DNA of 64,000 nucleotides from Chloroflexi bacterium 54-19 (lineage in GTDB: Bacteria; Chloroflexota; Chloroflexia; Chloroheliales; Chloroheliaceae). The notes under the pieces are model-generated. The model was not told where the DNA came from and did not search any database. It was given only the letters and a program-made list of their open reading frames with translations. How positions within the stretch are numbered: the stretch's first letter is position 1; each line of letters starts with the position of its first letter. The position numbers were made by a program, and so were the translations under genes. Location: positions 7,127 to 71,126 of the forward strand of contig MKTJ01000025.1 of the NCBI GenBank assembly GCA_001898225.1, given 5' to 3'. Shown piece after piece: positions 43,455-51,939 of this stretch.

Positions 43455-43610
43455 GTAGCCAGTGTTTAGTTTTCAGTGTTTAGTTTTCAGTGTTTAGTTT
43501 TCAGTGTTTAGTTTTTAGTAGTCAGAGGCCAGAAGTCAGAAGCCAGTTTTAGTTTTTAGTAATTAATCTGCTTTCTCTAAAAACTAAACACTAGATACTA
43601 AAAACTTGTT
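43455..43610. repeat. Mixed GTGTTTAG and CAG heptads in inverted order
   Basis: Four tandem 14-bp units CAGTGTTTAGTTTT (43463-43518), then AGTCAGAGGCCAGAAGTCAG, then reverse units AAACTAAACACTAG ending at 43606. Shows that the two unit types belong to one composite array. Confidence 0.85.
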
Positions 43611-43617
43611 TTATTAC

Positions 43618-45090
43618 TTACCGGTCATGCATAAAGTCGCGGGCATCCCACAGGAGCGGGAAAATCTTCTGGTAAGTCAGGGTGTTGCGCAGGTAAGGCA
43701 AGCTATCGAAATGCATTTTCTCGGTATCGGCAGGGTTCGCCAGTTGGGCATAGGTCGCGGCCCCGGTCCCGGTCTTGCGGCCAATCATGCGCGTGACCAT
43801 CGCGATATGGTCGGTGCGCCACAGTTCGACGTTTTGCTCGAAGCGGACCAGCGACTCGGCCAGGGCGGTCAGGTCCACATTCGGGTTGGCGAACGAAGAC
43901 GGCAGCAGCAGTTCGGCGATTTTCTGGGCTTTGACGGTCGGCTCGTCGGCGGGGTCGAAAATGCCCCGGCCGGCCAGCGTATCCATGAAGGCCATATTGA
44001 GGGAAGGGGCGTCCCACAGGATTTGCAAATCGTCGGTCATGAGCTTCATGCGGTCCATGATTTTGCGGTAACGCTTGTCGCGCAGCCCGGCGCTGAGTTC
44101 AATCGCCCGGAACTGGAAGCTCTCGACGCCGCTCCCGGCCTGCAACTGGTCCCGGAACTCGATATAGTCCGAGGCGGTCATGGTCTGCGGGATGTGAATC
44201 ATGCGGCCAAACAGGCTGAAAATTTCCGCCACGCGCCGGACCAGGGCCTCGGCTTCCCAGGTGTGGGCTGGGCGGAGTTGTAAAAGGCGGGTCGCTTCCT
44301 GGATGGCGTGAATGACGCTGGGGAACCAGACCTCGAAAGCCTGGTGCGCCGTGATAAAGGTCAGCTCGTCGTTGGTTTTGGCGTCGGGTGCCAGCGCCTG
44401 GGGGTGGTATCTTTCCAGGGTAGCCCTGGCGAAGTCGAGCATGGCTTCCACCGGGACCACTTCGCCGAAGTCCACCACCTTCGAGGCCGGGTGTTCGTGC
44501 ATGGACCAGAGGAGGTCGCGGAAATCGCGCTGGATGGTGTTGAAGTTGTCGGCGTGGTTCAGGGTCAGGTCTTTGAGCGCGCCTAAAAGGTGTTCGCTGG
44601 CGGCCTCGTCGGTGCCTTCCTGCAACCTGAAGTTACCGGCAAGCTGTTCCAGGCGGCGGGTCAGGCGGGCGGTCAGGCTGAAAATTTCGAGCTGGTCGGG
44701 GTTGGCGGAGGCAAAGCGGAAGTTAATCTGCGGGTTGTGGCGCAGCAGTTCCGAGCGGGCGATAATCCCCTGTTGGAGCAAAATCCGGTCAATCTCGACG
44801 CAGCGGTTAATCCGTTTGAGGGCATCGTAGACCTGTTCGGGCGTGAGGGATTGGCCGGCCTCGGCCAGGTGCAACAGCGCGACCAGTTCTTTTTGCTGTA
44901 GATTCCACCACAAAAGGTTGGCGTACAGGTTCGAACAGAGCAAGAATTCGTCGGTGGTACGGGCGCCCCGGTAGAAAGTTTCGAGCAGTCCGGGCACCTG
45001 GATATAGCTGCAATAATGGGCCTTGTCGGCGTCTTTATAGATGTGCGCGCAGGTAGCAAAAGCCGAAGTGTCGCGCCTGGTATCGGTCAT
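43618..45090 (-). CDS. Tryptophan 2,3-dioxygenase-family protein with extra N-terminal half-domain
   Basis: A 490-residue protein; ordinary enzymes have 260-400. Residues 240-490 carry the family motifs: 'ELTFITAHQAFEVWF' with distal His249, 'EFRDQLQAGSGVESFQFR', and 'WRTDHIAMVTRMIG' with haem-ligand His428, then 'GTGAATY'. So an intact haem site for opening the indole ring of tryptophan is present. Residues 47-110 align without gaps to 241-305 ('DEFLLCSNLYANLLWW' versus 'DELTFITAHQAFEVWF') but Leu replaces the His, so this looks like a degenerate duplicate. Start at 45090 follows GGGAGAG. No kynurenine-pathway genes are next to it, although aspartate dehydrogenase is nearby. Confidence 0.8.
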   Translation of the reverse strand: MTDTRRDTSAFATCAHIYKDADKAHYCSYIQVPGLLETFYRGARTTDEFLLCSNLYANLLWWNLQQKELVALLHLAEAGQSLTPEQVYDALKRINRCVEIDRILLQQGIIARSELLRHNPQINFRFASANPDQLEIFSLTARLTRRLEQLAGNFRLQEGTDEAASEHLLGALKDLTLNHADNFNTIQRDFRDLLWSMHEHPASKVVDFGEVVPVEAMLDFARATLERYHPQALAPDAKTNDELTFITAHQAFEVWFPSVIHAIQEATRLLQLRPAHTWEAEALVRRVAEIFSLFGRMIHIPQTMTASDYIEFRDQLQAGSGVESFQFRAIELSAGLRDKRYRKIMDRMKLMTDDLQILWDAPSLNMAFMDTLAGRGIFDPADEPTVKAQKIAELLLPSSFANPNVDLTALAESLVRFEQNVELWRTDHIAMVTRMIGRKTGTGAATYAQLANPADTEKMHFDSLPYLRNTLTYQKIFPLLWDARDFMHDR

Positions 45091-45161
45091 ATTTCTTCTC
45101 TCCCCTCTCTCCCTTATTATAGCATTAGCCTCAAAAGATTGCCCGGTCAAAATGGTAGCAA

Positions 45162-45189
45162 TTGTTTTTTTTGCCGCAGCCCTTATAAT
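45162..45189 (+). promoter_or_regulatory. Probable promoter of the GH88/105 gene
   Basis: TTGTTT (45162-45167), 16 bp, TATAAT (45184-45189), in the divergent space between the dioxygenase and the hydrolase. Confidence 0.45.
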
Positions 45190-45276
45190 AGGGTAACGCA
45201 ACACCGGCCCTGGCGCTACGGCTCAGTCTCGGCCATCTTTTTACGGCTTGTATCCGGCATAAACGAAGGGAAAGGC

Positions 45277-46389
45277 ATGCCCTCCACTACTGACCCAATA
45301 TTAGCGGCGGTCTTCCGGCGCACCCTCGACCTCTACCTGCCCGCCGGGGCTACCCTTGACCCGACCCCCGGCACGCACCTGAACGCCTGGGATTGGGGGC
45401 CGGGTATCACCCTCTACGCTCTGCAAAAAAGTTTTCCTTTTGTTGATGCCGCCTTGCAGCAGTCCTATTTCGATTTCTTCCGGCGCTGGTTTGGCGAATT
45501 TTTGGATAAAGCGCCGCCGACCCCGGCCATCAACAGCGCCATCCTGCTAAACGTGCTGTGGCTGGCTGTCCATGACCCGGCCCTGCCGCTCTCCGGGGAA
45601 GAACGGGCTTTTTATAAGAATTACTGCCTGGAACGGGTCGCTTTTTACCGCCAGCACGCCCTCAAACTGCCGAGCGGGGTCTTTGCCCATACTGTCGCCA
45701 CGGGTAGCCCGGCCTCGAAAAGCCAGGTCTGGGCCGACAACCTCTTTATGCTGGTGCTGTTATTGGCCCAGGTCGCCGTGACCGAAAATGACCGCCTCCT
45801 TTTCGCGGAAATGACCGGCCAGCTTGAAATGCATTACCAGTGTTTGAGCGACCCCGAAACGGGCCTGCTTTATCACGGCTGGCAGGCTTTGCCGGATAAC
45901 CCGGCGGGCAAGGGCGACCACATGAACGGGGCTTTGTGGGGCCGGGGGAACGGTTGGGCCGCACTGGGAGCAGCGACTCTCCTGGAACTGGCGCATACTC
46001 CTGCTTTTGGCAACTTTAAAAAGCGGATTGAGCGGGCCAGCCTGTTACATTTCGAGGCGCTCCGGGTCCACCAGCGCCCGGACGGATTCTGGAGTACTTT
46101 AATCGACCGGCCCGCCTCGTACCCGGAAACCTCGGCCACCGCCGCTATCAGCGCGGCTTTCCTCAAAGGGGTTAAACTCGGCTGGCTCTCGTCCGACTTT
46201 GAAAAAGCGGGACAGTCAGGGCTGGCGGCGGTCAGGTCAGTTACCGGTCCCGGCGGGGAGGTGGCGGGTGTCTCCGGCTCGACCCCCTTGCTCGACCACC
46301 TGGACGACTACGAAAAAGTCCCGCACGACCGGACGTTTAGCTGGGGCCAGGGGCTTGGGTTGTTGGCGCTTTTGGAAAGCAGGCAGTAG
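45277..46389 (+). CDS. GH88/GH105 family unsaturated glycosyl hydrolase
   Basis: A 370-residue (alpha/alpha)6-barrel enzyme like YteR. '[19 protein letters not shown]' contains the catalytic Asp, and '[17 protein letters not shown]', 'LLYHGWQ' and '[20 protein letters not shown]' line the barrel. Such enzymes remove unsaturated uronic acids from pectin or rhamnogalacturonan oligomers made by lyases. No signal peptide, so it acts on imported oligosaccharide. The start at 45277 follows GAAGGG; the frame extends upstream without support. The final 'ESRQ' and stop run into a heptad array. Confidence 0.85.
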   Translation: MPSTTDPILAAVFRRTLDLYLPAGATLDPTPGTHLNAWDWGPGITLYALQKSFPFVDAALQQSYFDFFRRWFGEFLDKAPPTPAINSAILLNVLWLAVHDPALPLSGEERAFYKNYCLERVAFYRQHALKLPSGVFAHTVATGSPASKSQVWADNLFMLVLLLAQVAVTENDRLLFAEMTGQLEMHYQCLSDPETGLLYHGWQALPDNPAGKGDHMNGALWGRGNGWAALGAATLLELAHTPAFGNFKKRIERASLLHFEALRVHQRPDGFWSTLIDRPASYPETSATAAISAAFLKGVKLGWLSSDFEKAGQSGLAAVRSVTGPGGEVAGVSGSTPLLDHLDDYEKVPHDRTFSWGQGLGLLALLESRQ

Positions 46390-46472
46390 GCAGAAGGCAG
46401 AGAGCAGTAGCCAGAAGGCAGAGGGCAGTAGTCAGTAGGCAGAGGGCAGAAGGCAGTAGCCAGAGGGCAGTA
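46380..46472 (+). repeat. Heptad array overlapping a stop codon
   Basis: Forward units GGCAGTAGGCAGAAGGCAG run from inside the last codons of the hydrolase. About 13 units. Confidence 0.85.
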
Positions 46473-46525
46473 AACCCTGCCGGGTGTACCTGCGGGTGTG
46501 ATACGCGCTCATGCATATTTTGGTA

Positions 46526-46555
46526 TTTCAGGTTTCATTTCAGGTTTCAATTGAA
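46526..46555. repeat. Direct repeat and palindrome upstream of the antiporter
   Basis: TTTCAGGTTTCA is repeated exactly in tandem (46526-46537, 46538-46549) and overlaps palindrome TTCAATTGAA (46546-46555). Position suggests regulation of the gene at 46612. Confidence 0.4.
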
Positions 46556-46611
46556 GGCTTGTATTCTTGTTGTTCGTCCACTTTTACCGGTTTAACGCTT
46601 AAGGAGTGACG

Positions 46612-47787
46612 ATGATTCAACCAACTGGCGGCCCGAATTTTGTCGGACGGGCCATGGCGGAGTTCCGCGGGAGCGGCACGGCCAACAAAATTTTTATCGG
46701 CATGCTGATTTTAACCCCCCTGGCGGTGGTGGCTAATTACGCGGGTTTCCCGCCCCTGGTGATCTTTGCTATCGCGGCCCTGGCGGTGGTGCCCCTGGCG
46801 AAAATCATGTCCGATTCGACCGAAAACCTGGCCCACCACGTCGGGCCGACCATTGGCGGCCTGCTGGTAGCGACCTTCGGTAACGCGGTTGAACTGATAA
46901 TCGCTATCCTGGCCCTGTTCCAGGGCTTAACCGAGGTAGTGAAGGCCAGCATTACCGGCTCGATTATCGGCAACCTGCTTTTCGTCCTGGGTCTCTCGAT
47001 ATTCGCGGGTGGCCTCAAATTCAAGACCCAGAAGTTTAACCGGGTCGGGGCCAGCGCCTCGGCCAGCCAGCTTGTCGTGGCGGTCATCGCCCTGATTATC
47101 CCGGCGGTCTTCACGAACACTCTCGGCGGCGATTTAAGCCAGAAGTCGCGGGACGACTTGCTGGAAAACCTGAGTATCCTGGTGGCGGTCATCCTGCTAA
47201 TCTGTTACGCCGGGCAACTGGTCTTTTTTCTCTTTACCCACTCCGACCTCGCGGGCGAAAACGCCGAAAAACACGCTCCCGCCGAGTTCACCCCGGAATA
47301 CGCCGCCGCCGAGGAAGAAGGGCCGGTCTGGAGCGTCACCCGCGCTGTGATTACCCTGATTGTGGCGACGATTGTGGTCGGGTTTGTGAGTGAAATCCTG
47401 GTGGAAAGCATCGAACCGGTCACGAAACAGCTTGGCTGGACCGAGCTTTTCGTGGGCGTGATTCTGCTGGCGATTGTAGGCAACGCCGCCGAGTACGTGG
47501 CCTCGGTGACCGCCGCCATGAAGAACCGGATGAACCTTTCGCTCAATATCACGACCGGGGCCAGTCTTCAGATGGCTTTTTTCGTCACCCCGGTGCTGGT
47601 CTTTATCGGGCTAATCAGCGGCAACCACCTGAGCCTGCGGTTCGAGGAATTTGAACTGGTCTGCATTATCGTGGCCGTGGTAATCGTCAATTTCGTGTCG
47701 CTGGACGGCGAAAGCAACTGGCTGGAAGGTCTGCAACTCATGGGGGCCTATTTTATTATCGCCGTGGCCTTCTTCCTCCACCCCTAA
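46612..47787 (+). CDS. Ca2+/H+ antiporter (CAX type)
   Basis: A 391-residue membrane protein with about eleven helices and the duplicated cation-exchanger motifs: 'GGLLVATFGNAVELIIAI' in the first half and 'ILLAIVGNAAEYVASVT' in the second, with the acidic central loop (about 215-240) of CaCA antiporters. It expels calcium in exchange for protons. AAGGAG stands five bases before the ATG at 46612. Its end overlaps the aspartate dehydrogenase gene by four bases, tail to tail. Confidence 0.92.
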   Translation: MIQPTGGPNFVGRAMAEFRGSGTANKIFIGMLILTPLAVVANYAGFPPLVIFAIAALAVVPLAKIMSDSTENLAHHVGPTIGGLLVATFGNAVELIIAILALFQGLTEVVKASITGSIIGNLLFVLGLSIFAGGLKFKTQKFNRVGASASASQLVVAVIALIIPAVFTNTLGGDLSQKSRDDLLENLSILVAVILLICYAGQLVFFLFTHSDLAGENAEKHAPAEFTPEYAAAEEEGPVWSVTRAVITLIVATIVVGFVSEILVESIEPVTKQLGWTELFVGVILLAIVGNAAEYVASVTAAMKNRMNLSLNITTGASLQMAFFVTPVLVFIGLISGNHLSLRFEEFELVCIIVAVVIVNFVSLDGESNWLEGLQLMGAYFIIAVAFFLHP

Positions 47788-48617
47788 CCGATAATGACGG
47801 GTGAAGTCAGGTTGCGAATGGTCTTGATGACGCTGTAGCCGGTCAGGGCCGAGGTGCGGGGGTTATCCGGCGAAGGGCTGCCGCAGACCTCAATTTTGAA
47901 ACTGCCCGACCTGCCGCTAAAGTGGATTTCGTGGAAATTGCGGTTAATCGTCGGGTCGGCGTAAATGCGGACAGTGGTGCGGTCGAGCCCGATACCGGCG
48001 CAGGCCAGTGTCGCGGCCACGTTGACGTTCTGGGGGAATTTCCGGACGGCCTCGCGGGCCGGACCCTCGAAAAGGCAGACCGGGTCGGTGGTAATCCCCG
48101 CCAGGTCGACTATTTCCTCGGCGACGGTCCCAGTCCAGGCGATAGGTGGTTTGCGGGTGACGACGCTGACCTCGTCCAGGCCGACCAGGGCGGCGCTCGT
48201 CAGGGCGTCAATGCCGCCGATAGCCCCGGAAGGAATTATCAGCCGCCGCCCGTACTGCCGGGCCAGCTCGCTCAACCCCTCAAACAGGGTGTCGTCGGTA
48301 AAAGCCCCGGTCGCGCAGACCAGCAGGTCGCGCCGGGTCATGAGGGCCTCCGAGCCGTAGAGCCGGACCGCTTCCTGCCCCGCAGCTTCGACAACCAGGG
48401 TCGTCCCGGCCTCGAAGAATTCTTCGGGGTCGCTACTGAGGACCGGGTCGAGACCCAGGTCGGCCAGGAAAAGGCGGGCCGGGTCGAGATTGGCCGGGCG
48501 CACCAGCACCGCTTCGAGGGTAGCGTTCCCGGCCATGTTAGTGGCGATGGCCTGCGCCAGGCTCTTGCCGATGGTTCCCAGGCCAATCAAGCCTATTCGC
48601 ACTTCATCGCGTAACAT
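47784..48617 (-). CDS. nadX: L-aspartate dehydrogenase
   Basis: A 277-residue NAD(P)-dependent enzyme: Rossmann 'VRIGLIGLGTIGKSLAQAI', 'VCATGAFTD', 'IPSGAIGGIDALTSAAL', 'KFPQNVNVAATLACAGIGLD', 'RIYADP', and C-terminal 'FHEIHFSGRSGSFKIEV' with 'SPSPDNPRTS'. These are the family signatures. It oxidises aspartate to iminoaspartate, the NAD precursor, or releases ammonia. No nadA or nadC is in view; position at the end of the catabolic cluster suggests a role there, as such pairings exist elsewhere (recollection, not checked). Confidence 0.9.
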   Translation of the reverse strand: MLRDEVRIGLIGLGTIGKSLAQAIATNMAGNATLEAVLVRPANLDPARLFLADLGLDPVLSSDPEEFFEAGTTLVVEAAGQEAVRLYGSEALMTRRDLLVCATGAFTDDTLFEGLSELARQYGRRLIIPSGAIGGIDALTSAALVGLDEVSVVTRKPPIAWTGTVAEEIVDLAGITTDPVCLFEGPAREAVRKFPQNVNVAATLACAGIGLDRTTVRIYADPTINRNFHEIHFSGRSGSFKIEVCGSPSPDNPRTSALTGYSVIKTIRNLTSPVIIG

Positions 48618-48817
48618 CGCGGGTTCCCCCTTTCTTTTAAAAATCCCCCACCCCTATCCCCGCCCCAGGGGACGCTCCCCACAGGCGGGGAAATGGATAA
48701 GGGAAGTAAATTTTGCCTAAGGGACAAAGATTTACTTCACCCTTTCAAGGTGATTCATTTTTCAGTCGTATCTACGGTCACACCTGCGAATATGCCAATA
48801 ACACGCCCGGCTTTACT
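48618..48817. other. Intergenic hairpins upstream of the heptad array
   Basis: CCCCGCC...GGCGGGG (about 48659-48691) and TAAATTTTGCC/ACAAAGATTTA (48706-48735) are inverted repeats. No gene seen. Confidence 0.4.
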
Positions 48818-48931
48818 GACCTCTGACTTCTGACCTCTGACCTCTGACCTCTGGCTTCTGACCTCTGACCTCTGACCTCTGACCTCTGACCTCTGACCTC
48901 TGACCTCTGACCTCTGGCTTCTGCCTACTGT
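48818..48931 (-). repeat. Long heptad array (CTGACCT units)
   Basis: Sixteen nearly perfect units CTGACCT/CTGGCTT, the most homogeneous array in the window, ending three bases before the stop of the ThDP enzyme gene. Confidence 0.92.
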
Positions 48932-48933
48932 TC

Positions 48934-50592
48934 CTAAGCTTCCTGGGGCGGCCCGGCGAACGGAACCGCGAACGGTCCAATCGAAGCCATGTCAATTTCT
49001 ATCAGGGCGGGCTGACCGCTGGTTAAGGCCGCTTCCAGGGCAGGCCGGAATTCTTCGAGCGCTTTCACCCGGTAACTGTTCAAGCCGAAAGCCTCCGCCA
49101 GCTTTTGAAAGTCGGGCGATTGGAGGTCGACCGCGAAGACCCGACCGCCGTAGTGTTTATTTTCGATGTTGCGAATGACCCCGTAACCGCCATCGTTAAA
49201 GAGCAGCGCGACCACCGGGATTTTCTCCTGGGCCGCTGTCGCCATCTCGCCGCAGTTGACCAGGAAACCGCCGTCACCGCACAGGACCACGACCTGTTTA
49301 TCCGGCTGGCCCAGTTTGACGCCGAGGGCCATCTGCCAGCCCTGCCCGATACCACCGCCCGATGCGTGAATTGACTGGCGCGGCCCGTAAATCTCGAAAA
49401 GCTTGTTGCCCCAGGTGCTGGCCGAAATCGTAATATCGCGCACCAGGATGCCGTCGCGGTCGAGGGTGGCGCGCAGTTCGTCGACAATCTGTTCGTAGGG
49501 GCCGAGGGTGCTGCGGATTTGAGCCCGGACCGCTTTACGGGCCGCGCCAATTTCGGCCAGGAAGGCGGGGTCGGGATCGAGTTGGCCGCGCAACTGCTCG
49601 ATTAAGGCCTGCAAGCCTGGCCTCGCGTCCGCGACAATCCCGGCGGTAGCGGGGTAGCCTCGCCCGATGGAGAGTGGGTCAATATCAAGCTGGACCTGGG
49701 TGGCCGGGAGGGGCAGTTTCCAGTTGCCGGTTTCCTGGCCGCGCAGTTTGGTGCCGACCGCCAGGAGCAGGTCGCAACCCTGGATGAAATCGCGCAGGGC
49801 CGGGTTGCTGCCAAAGAATCCTATACACTGGGGATGGTCCTCCGGCAGCGCCCCCCGCCCGGCCTGGCTGGTCAGGACCGCCGCGCCGAGCATTTCGGCC
49901 AGTTCGGTCAACTCTTTCTCGGCGTTCGAGGCGATAACCCCGCTCCCGGCCCAGATAAGCGGGCGTCTGGCCGAGCGCAGCAGTTGGGTCGCCCAGGCCA
50001 CCTGGCCTGCGTCGGGGGTCGGGGTAGGCGGCGGAAGTAAATCCAACCGGGCCGGGTTAATTTTAGCCTTCTGGAAATCTATCGGGATTTCCACGCTTAC
50101 GACGCCCATCGGCGGGGTCAGGGCGCTTCGAATGGCGGCCTGGATGACCGAGGGGAGGGCGGCGGCGGTCCTGACCCGGTAGGCTTCCTTGGAAATCGCC
50201 TTTAGCATGCCGAACTGGTCCCTGGCCTCGTGGATATAGCCGCGCCCCTGGTCGAGAAAGGCCGAGTCAATCTGCCCGGTCAGGTGCAGGAGGGGTGTCC
50301 CGGCGACCTGGGCCTCGATTAAGGCCCCGGCGGCGTTCCCGGCCCCGGTCCCGGTGCTGGTAATCGCTACGCCGAGTTTGCTGGTGGCGCGGGCGTAGCC
50401 GTCGGCCATGTTGACCGCGCCCGGTTCGCTCCGGTTGGTAATAGCCCGGATAACCCCGTTGCGGCCAATCGCGTCATAGATTGGCAGGTTGTGAATACTG
50501 ATGATGCCAAAGACCGTCTCTACCCCGGCGGCCTCCAGGGCCTGGGCTACAAGGTCGCCCCCGGTGATTTGCTCGGTTTGCTGTGAGGTCAT
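48934..50592 (-). CDS. Thiamine diphosphate-dependent enzyme (acetolactate synthase/benzoylformate decarboxylase-like)
   Basis: A 552-residue protein with the three ThDP domains: N-terminal Pyr with catalytic Glu in 'TNRSEPGAVNMADGYARAT', middle domain 'LIWAGSGVIASNAEKELTEL', and PP domain with 'CGDGGFLVNCGEMATAAQ...FNDGGYG' (GDG-N metal motif). It would decarboxylate a 2-oxoacid or ligate carbon units. Neighbours suggest a role in aromatic or side-chain catabolism rather than branched-chain amino acid synthesis. Confidence 0.88.
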   Translation of the reverse strand: MTSQQTEQITGGDLVAQALEAAGVETVFGIISIHNLPIYDAIGRNGVIRAITNRSEPGAVNMADGYARATSKLGVAITSTGTGAGNAAGALIEAQVAGTPLLHLTGQIDSAFLDQGRGYIHEARDQFGMLKAISKEAYRVRTAAALPSVIQAAIRSALTPPMGVVSVEIPIDFQKAKINPARLDLLPPPTPTPDAGQVAWATQLLRSARRPLIWAGSGVIASNAEKELTELAEMLGAAVLTSQAGRGALPEDHPQCIGFFGSNPALRDFIQGCDLLLAVGTKLRGQETGNWKLPLPATQVQLDIDPLSIGRGYPATAGIVADARPGLQALIEQLRGQLDPDPAFLAEIGAARKAVRAQIRSTLGPYEQIVDELRATLDRDGILVRDITISASTWGNKLFEIYGPRQSIHASGGGIGQGWQMALGVKLGQPDKQVVVLCGDGGFLVNCGEMATAAQEKIPVVALLFNDGGYGVIRNIENKHYGGRVFAVDLQSPDFQKLAEAFGLNSYRVKALEEFRPALEAALTSGQPALIEIDMASIGPFAVPFAGPPQEA

Positions 50593-50604
50593 TTTGATTC
50601 CTTC

Positions 50605-50701
50605 AAGTGTTTAGTTTTCAGTGTTTAGTTTTCAGTGTTTAGTTTTTAGTTATAACCTCCTAACCCCCGTCCTCTAACCACTAAAAACCGAACACTAATA
50701 A
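50605..50701. repeat. GTGTTTAG array on one side of the four-helix-bundle gene
   Basis: Three forward 14-bp units AGTGTTTAGTTTTC (50609-50650) then reverse ACTAAAAACCGAACACTAATA ending at the stop of the small gene. Confidence 0.8.
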
Positions 50702-51103
50702 CTAGCTATCCAACTTTTTCTTTTGAAACAAAATCAATCCGTGTAAGAGGCGGTTTACTTCCAAACATTGTTCCAGCAATTGGTCGCCTGAAACCTGGTC
50801 TAAAAAGTCTAACCGCTGGGCAATTTGAATATGAGTTTCCAATTCGGCTAGAGAACCGGAAGCTATATATAGAAACCTTACAAATTCGGCGTCATACTGT
50901 CGACCCTGGCCTTCCGCGATGTTTGCCGGGATAGAAACTGCCGCCCGCCTGAGTTGGTCGGTCAGGCCATACCTTTCGGAAGCCGGGAAATTGGCCGTAA
51001 GCTTGTAACAAGCTGTAACCAAATCCATGCTTTTTTGCCAGGCCAGCAAATCCTTAAAATTTCGCGAACCCACGGTTTCCCTTTTAGTCTTCTTGCTAAA
51101 CAC
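50702..51103 (-). CDS. Four-helix bundle protein (23S rRNA intervening-sequence/S23 family)
   Basis: A 133-residue protein of the IVS/bAvd four-helix-bundle family: 'FKDLLAWQKSMDLVTACYKL', 'YGLTDQLRRAAVSIPANIAEG' and 'FLYIASGSLAELETHIQIA'. Relatives occur inside 23S rRNA insertions and beside diversity-generating retroelements, where they bind nucleic acid or reverse transcriptase. The frame starts at a GTG (51103) that lies inside repeat DNA; a second GTG at 51073 after AAAGGG may be the real start. AT content is higher than its neighbours, and it splits the catabolic cluster, so it looks inserted. Confidence 0.85.
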   Translation of the reverse strand: MFSKKTKRETVGSRNFKDLLAWQKSMDLVTACYKLTANFPASERYGLTDQLRRAAVSIPANIAEGQGRQYDAEFVRFLYIASGSLAELETHIQIAQRLDFLDQVSGDQLLEQCLEVNRLLHGLILFQKKKLDS

Positions 51104-51121
51104 TAAAAACTAAAAACTAAA
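51095..51121. repeat. CTAAACAC array on the other side of the four-helix-bundle gene
   Basis: CTAAACACTAAAAACTAAA is the reverse of the units at 50605; it overlaps the start of the small gene and the stop of the upstream SDR gene. Confidence 0.75.
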
Positions 51122-51917
51122 TATAACGACCTGTACCCCCGGCCACGTCGATACTGGCCCCGGTGATATAGCTGGCCCCGGCGGAGGCCAGGAAAACAAT
51201 CGCGTGGGCTACTTCGTCCGGTTCACCCATCCGGCCCAGGGGGATACCGCGTTTAGCCGCCTCACCCCGTTGCCATTCGTCCTCGTTCAAAGAGCCGCCA
51301 CCCTGGCTGTATTTCTCAAAACGGGCTTTCCACTGGCCGCTTTTGACCGTCCCGATGTTGACGCTGTTCACCAGGATATTGTCGGGCGCGAACTCGGTCG
51401 AGAGCGACTTGGTCAGGTTCAGGACACCGCTACGGGCCGCGCTGGTCGCCACCATGTGCGCTTCGGGCTGGCGGCTCAGGACCGCGTTGATATTGATAAT
51501 CCGGCCCCCGCCTCGCTCTTTCATGACAGGATAGACCGCCCGGATGGGATAAATCAGGCTGAAGAACTTCAAGTTGAGTTCCTCGCGCCAGGCCGCGTCG
51601 GTGGTCTCCATAAAGGTGGTTTGGCGGCCCCGCCCGGCGTTATTGACCAGGATGTCGATACCGCCCCAGCGTTCTTTAACGGCCTTGACCAGCGCGGCGA
51701 CCTGCTTTTCGTCCAGCACGTCGCAGGGTTGGGCCATAACTTCGGCCCCGGCGAACTCGGCCTGGAGTTGTAAGAAGGCCGTATCAAGGCGCTCCTCGCC
51801 CCTGGCGCAGATGGCGACTTTCGCGCCCTCCCCCAAAAGCAGCCCGGCGGTCGCGAAACCGATGCCGCTGCTGCCGCCCGTTACAATCGCTACTTTGTCT
51901 TTTAACCCTAAATCCAT
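51117..51917 (-). CDS. SDR-family protein lacking the catalytic triad
   Basis: A 266-residue classical SDR fold: NAD site 'IVTGGSSGIG', 'VNNAG', and C-terminal 'GRMGEPDEVAHAIVFLAS...YITGASIDVAGG'. However, the positions of the Ser-Tyr-Lys triad read Ala145, Thr158 and Arg162 ('MVATSAARSGVLNLTKSL' where MxxYSAAKAAL is normal). Asn114 is kept. It may not use the standard proton relay, or may have lost activity and serve a structural role. It sits upstream of the four-helix-bundle gene in the catabolic cluster. Confidence 0.85.
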   Translation of the reverse strand: MDLGLKDKVAIVTGGSSGIGFATAGLLLGEGAKVAICARGEERLDTAFLQLQAEFAGAEVMAQPCDVLDEKQVAALVKAVKERWGGIDILVNNAGRGRQTTFMETTDAAWREELNLKFFSLIYPIRAVYPVMKERGGGRIININAVLSRQPEAHMVATSAARSGVLNLTKSLSTEFAPDNILVNSVNIGTVKSGQWKARFEKYSQGGGSLNEDEWQRGEAAKRGIPLGRMGEPDEVAHAIVFLASAGASYITGASIDVAGGTGRYI

Positions 51918-51939
51918 GGAATCCTTTCGTTGAAAGAGT

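Noticed and set aside
42579..43469. 296-residue plus-strand frame opposite the PHP phosphatase
   Set aside because: The minus strand has all PHP metal motifs; the plus frame starts in a heptad array and has none.
48813..48995. Short frame encoding repeated 'QRSEVRG' units
   Set aside because: It is the translation of the CTGACCT array, not a gene.
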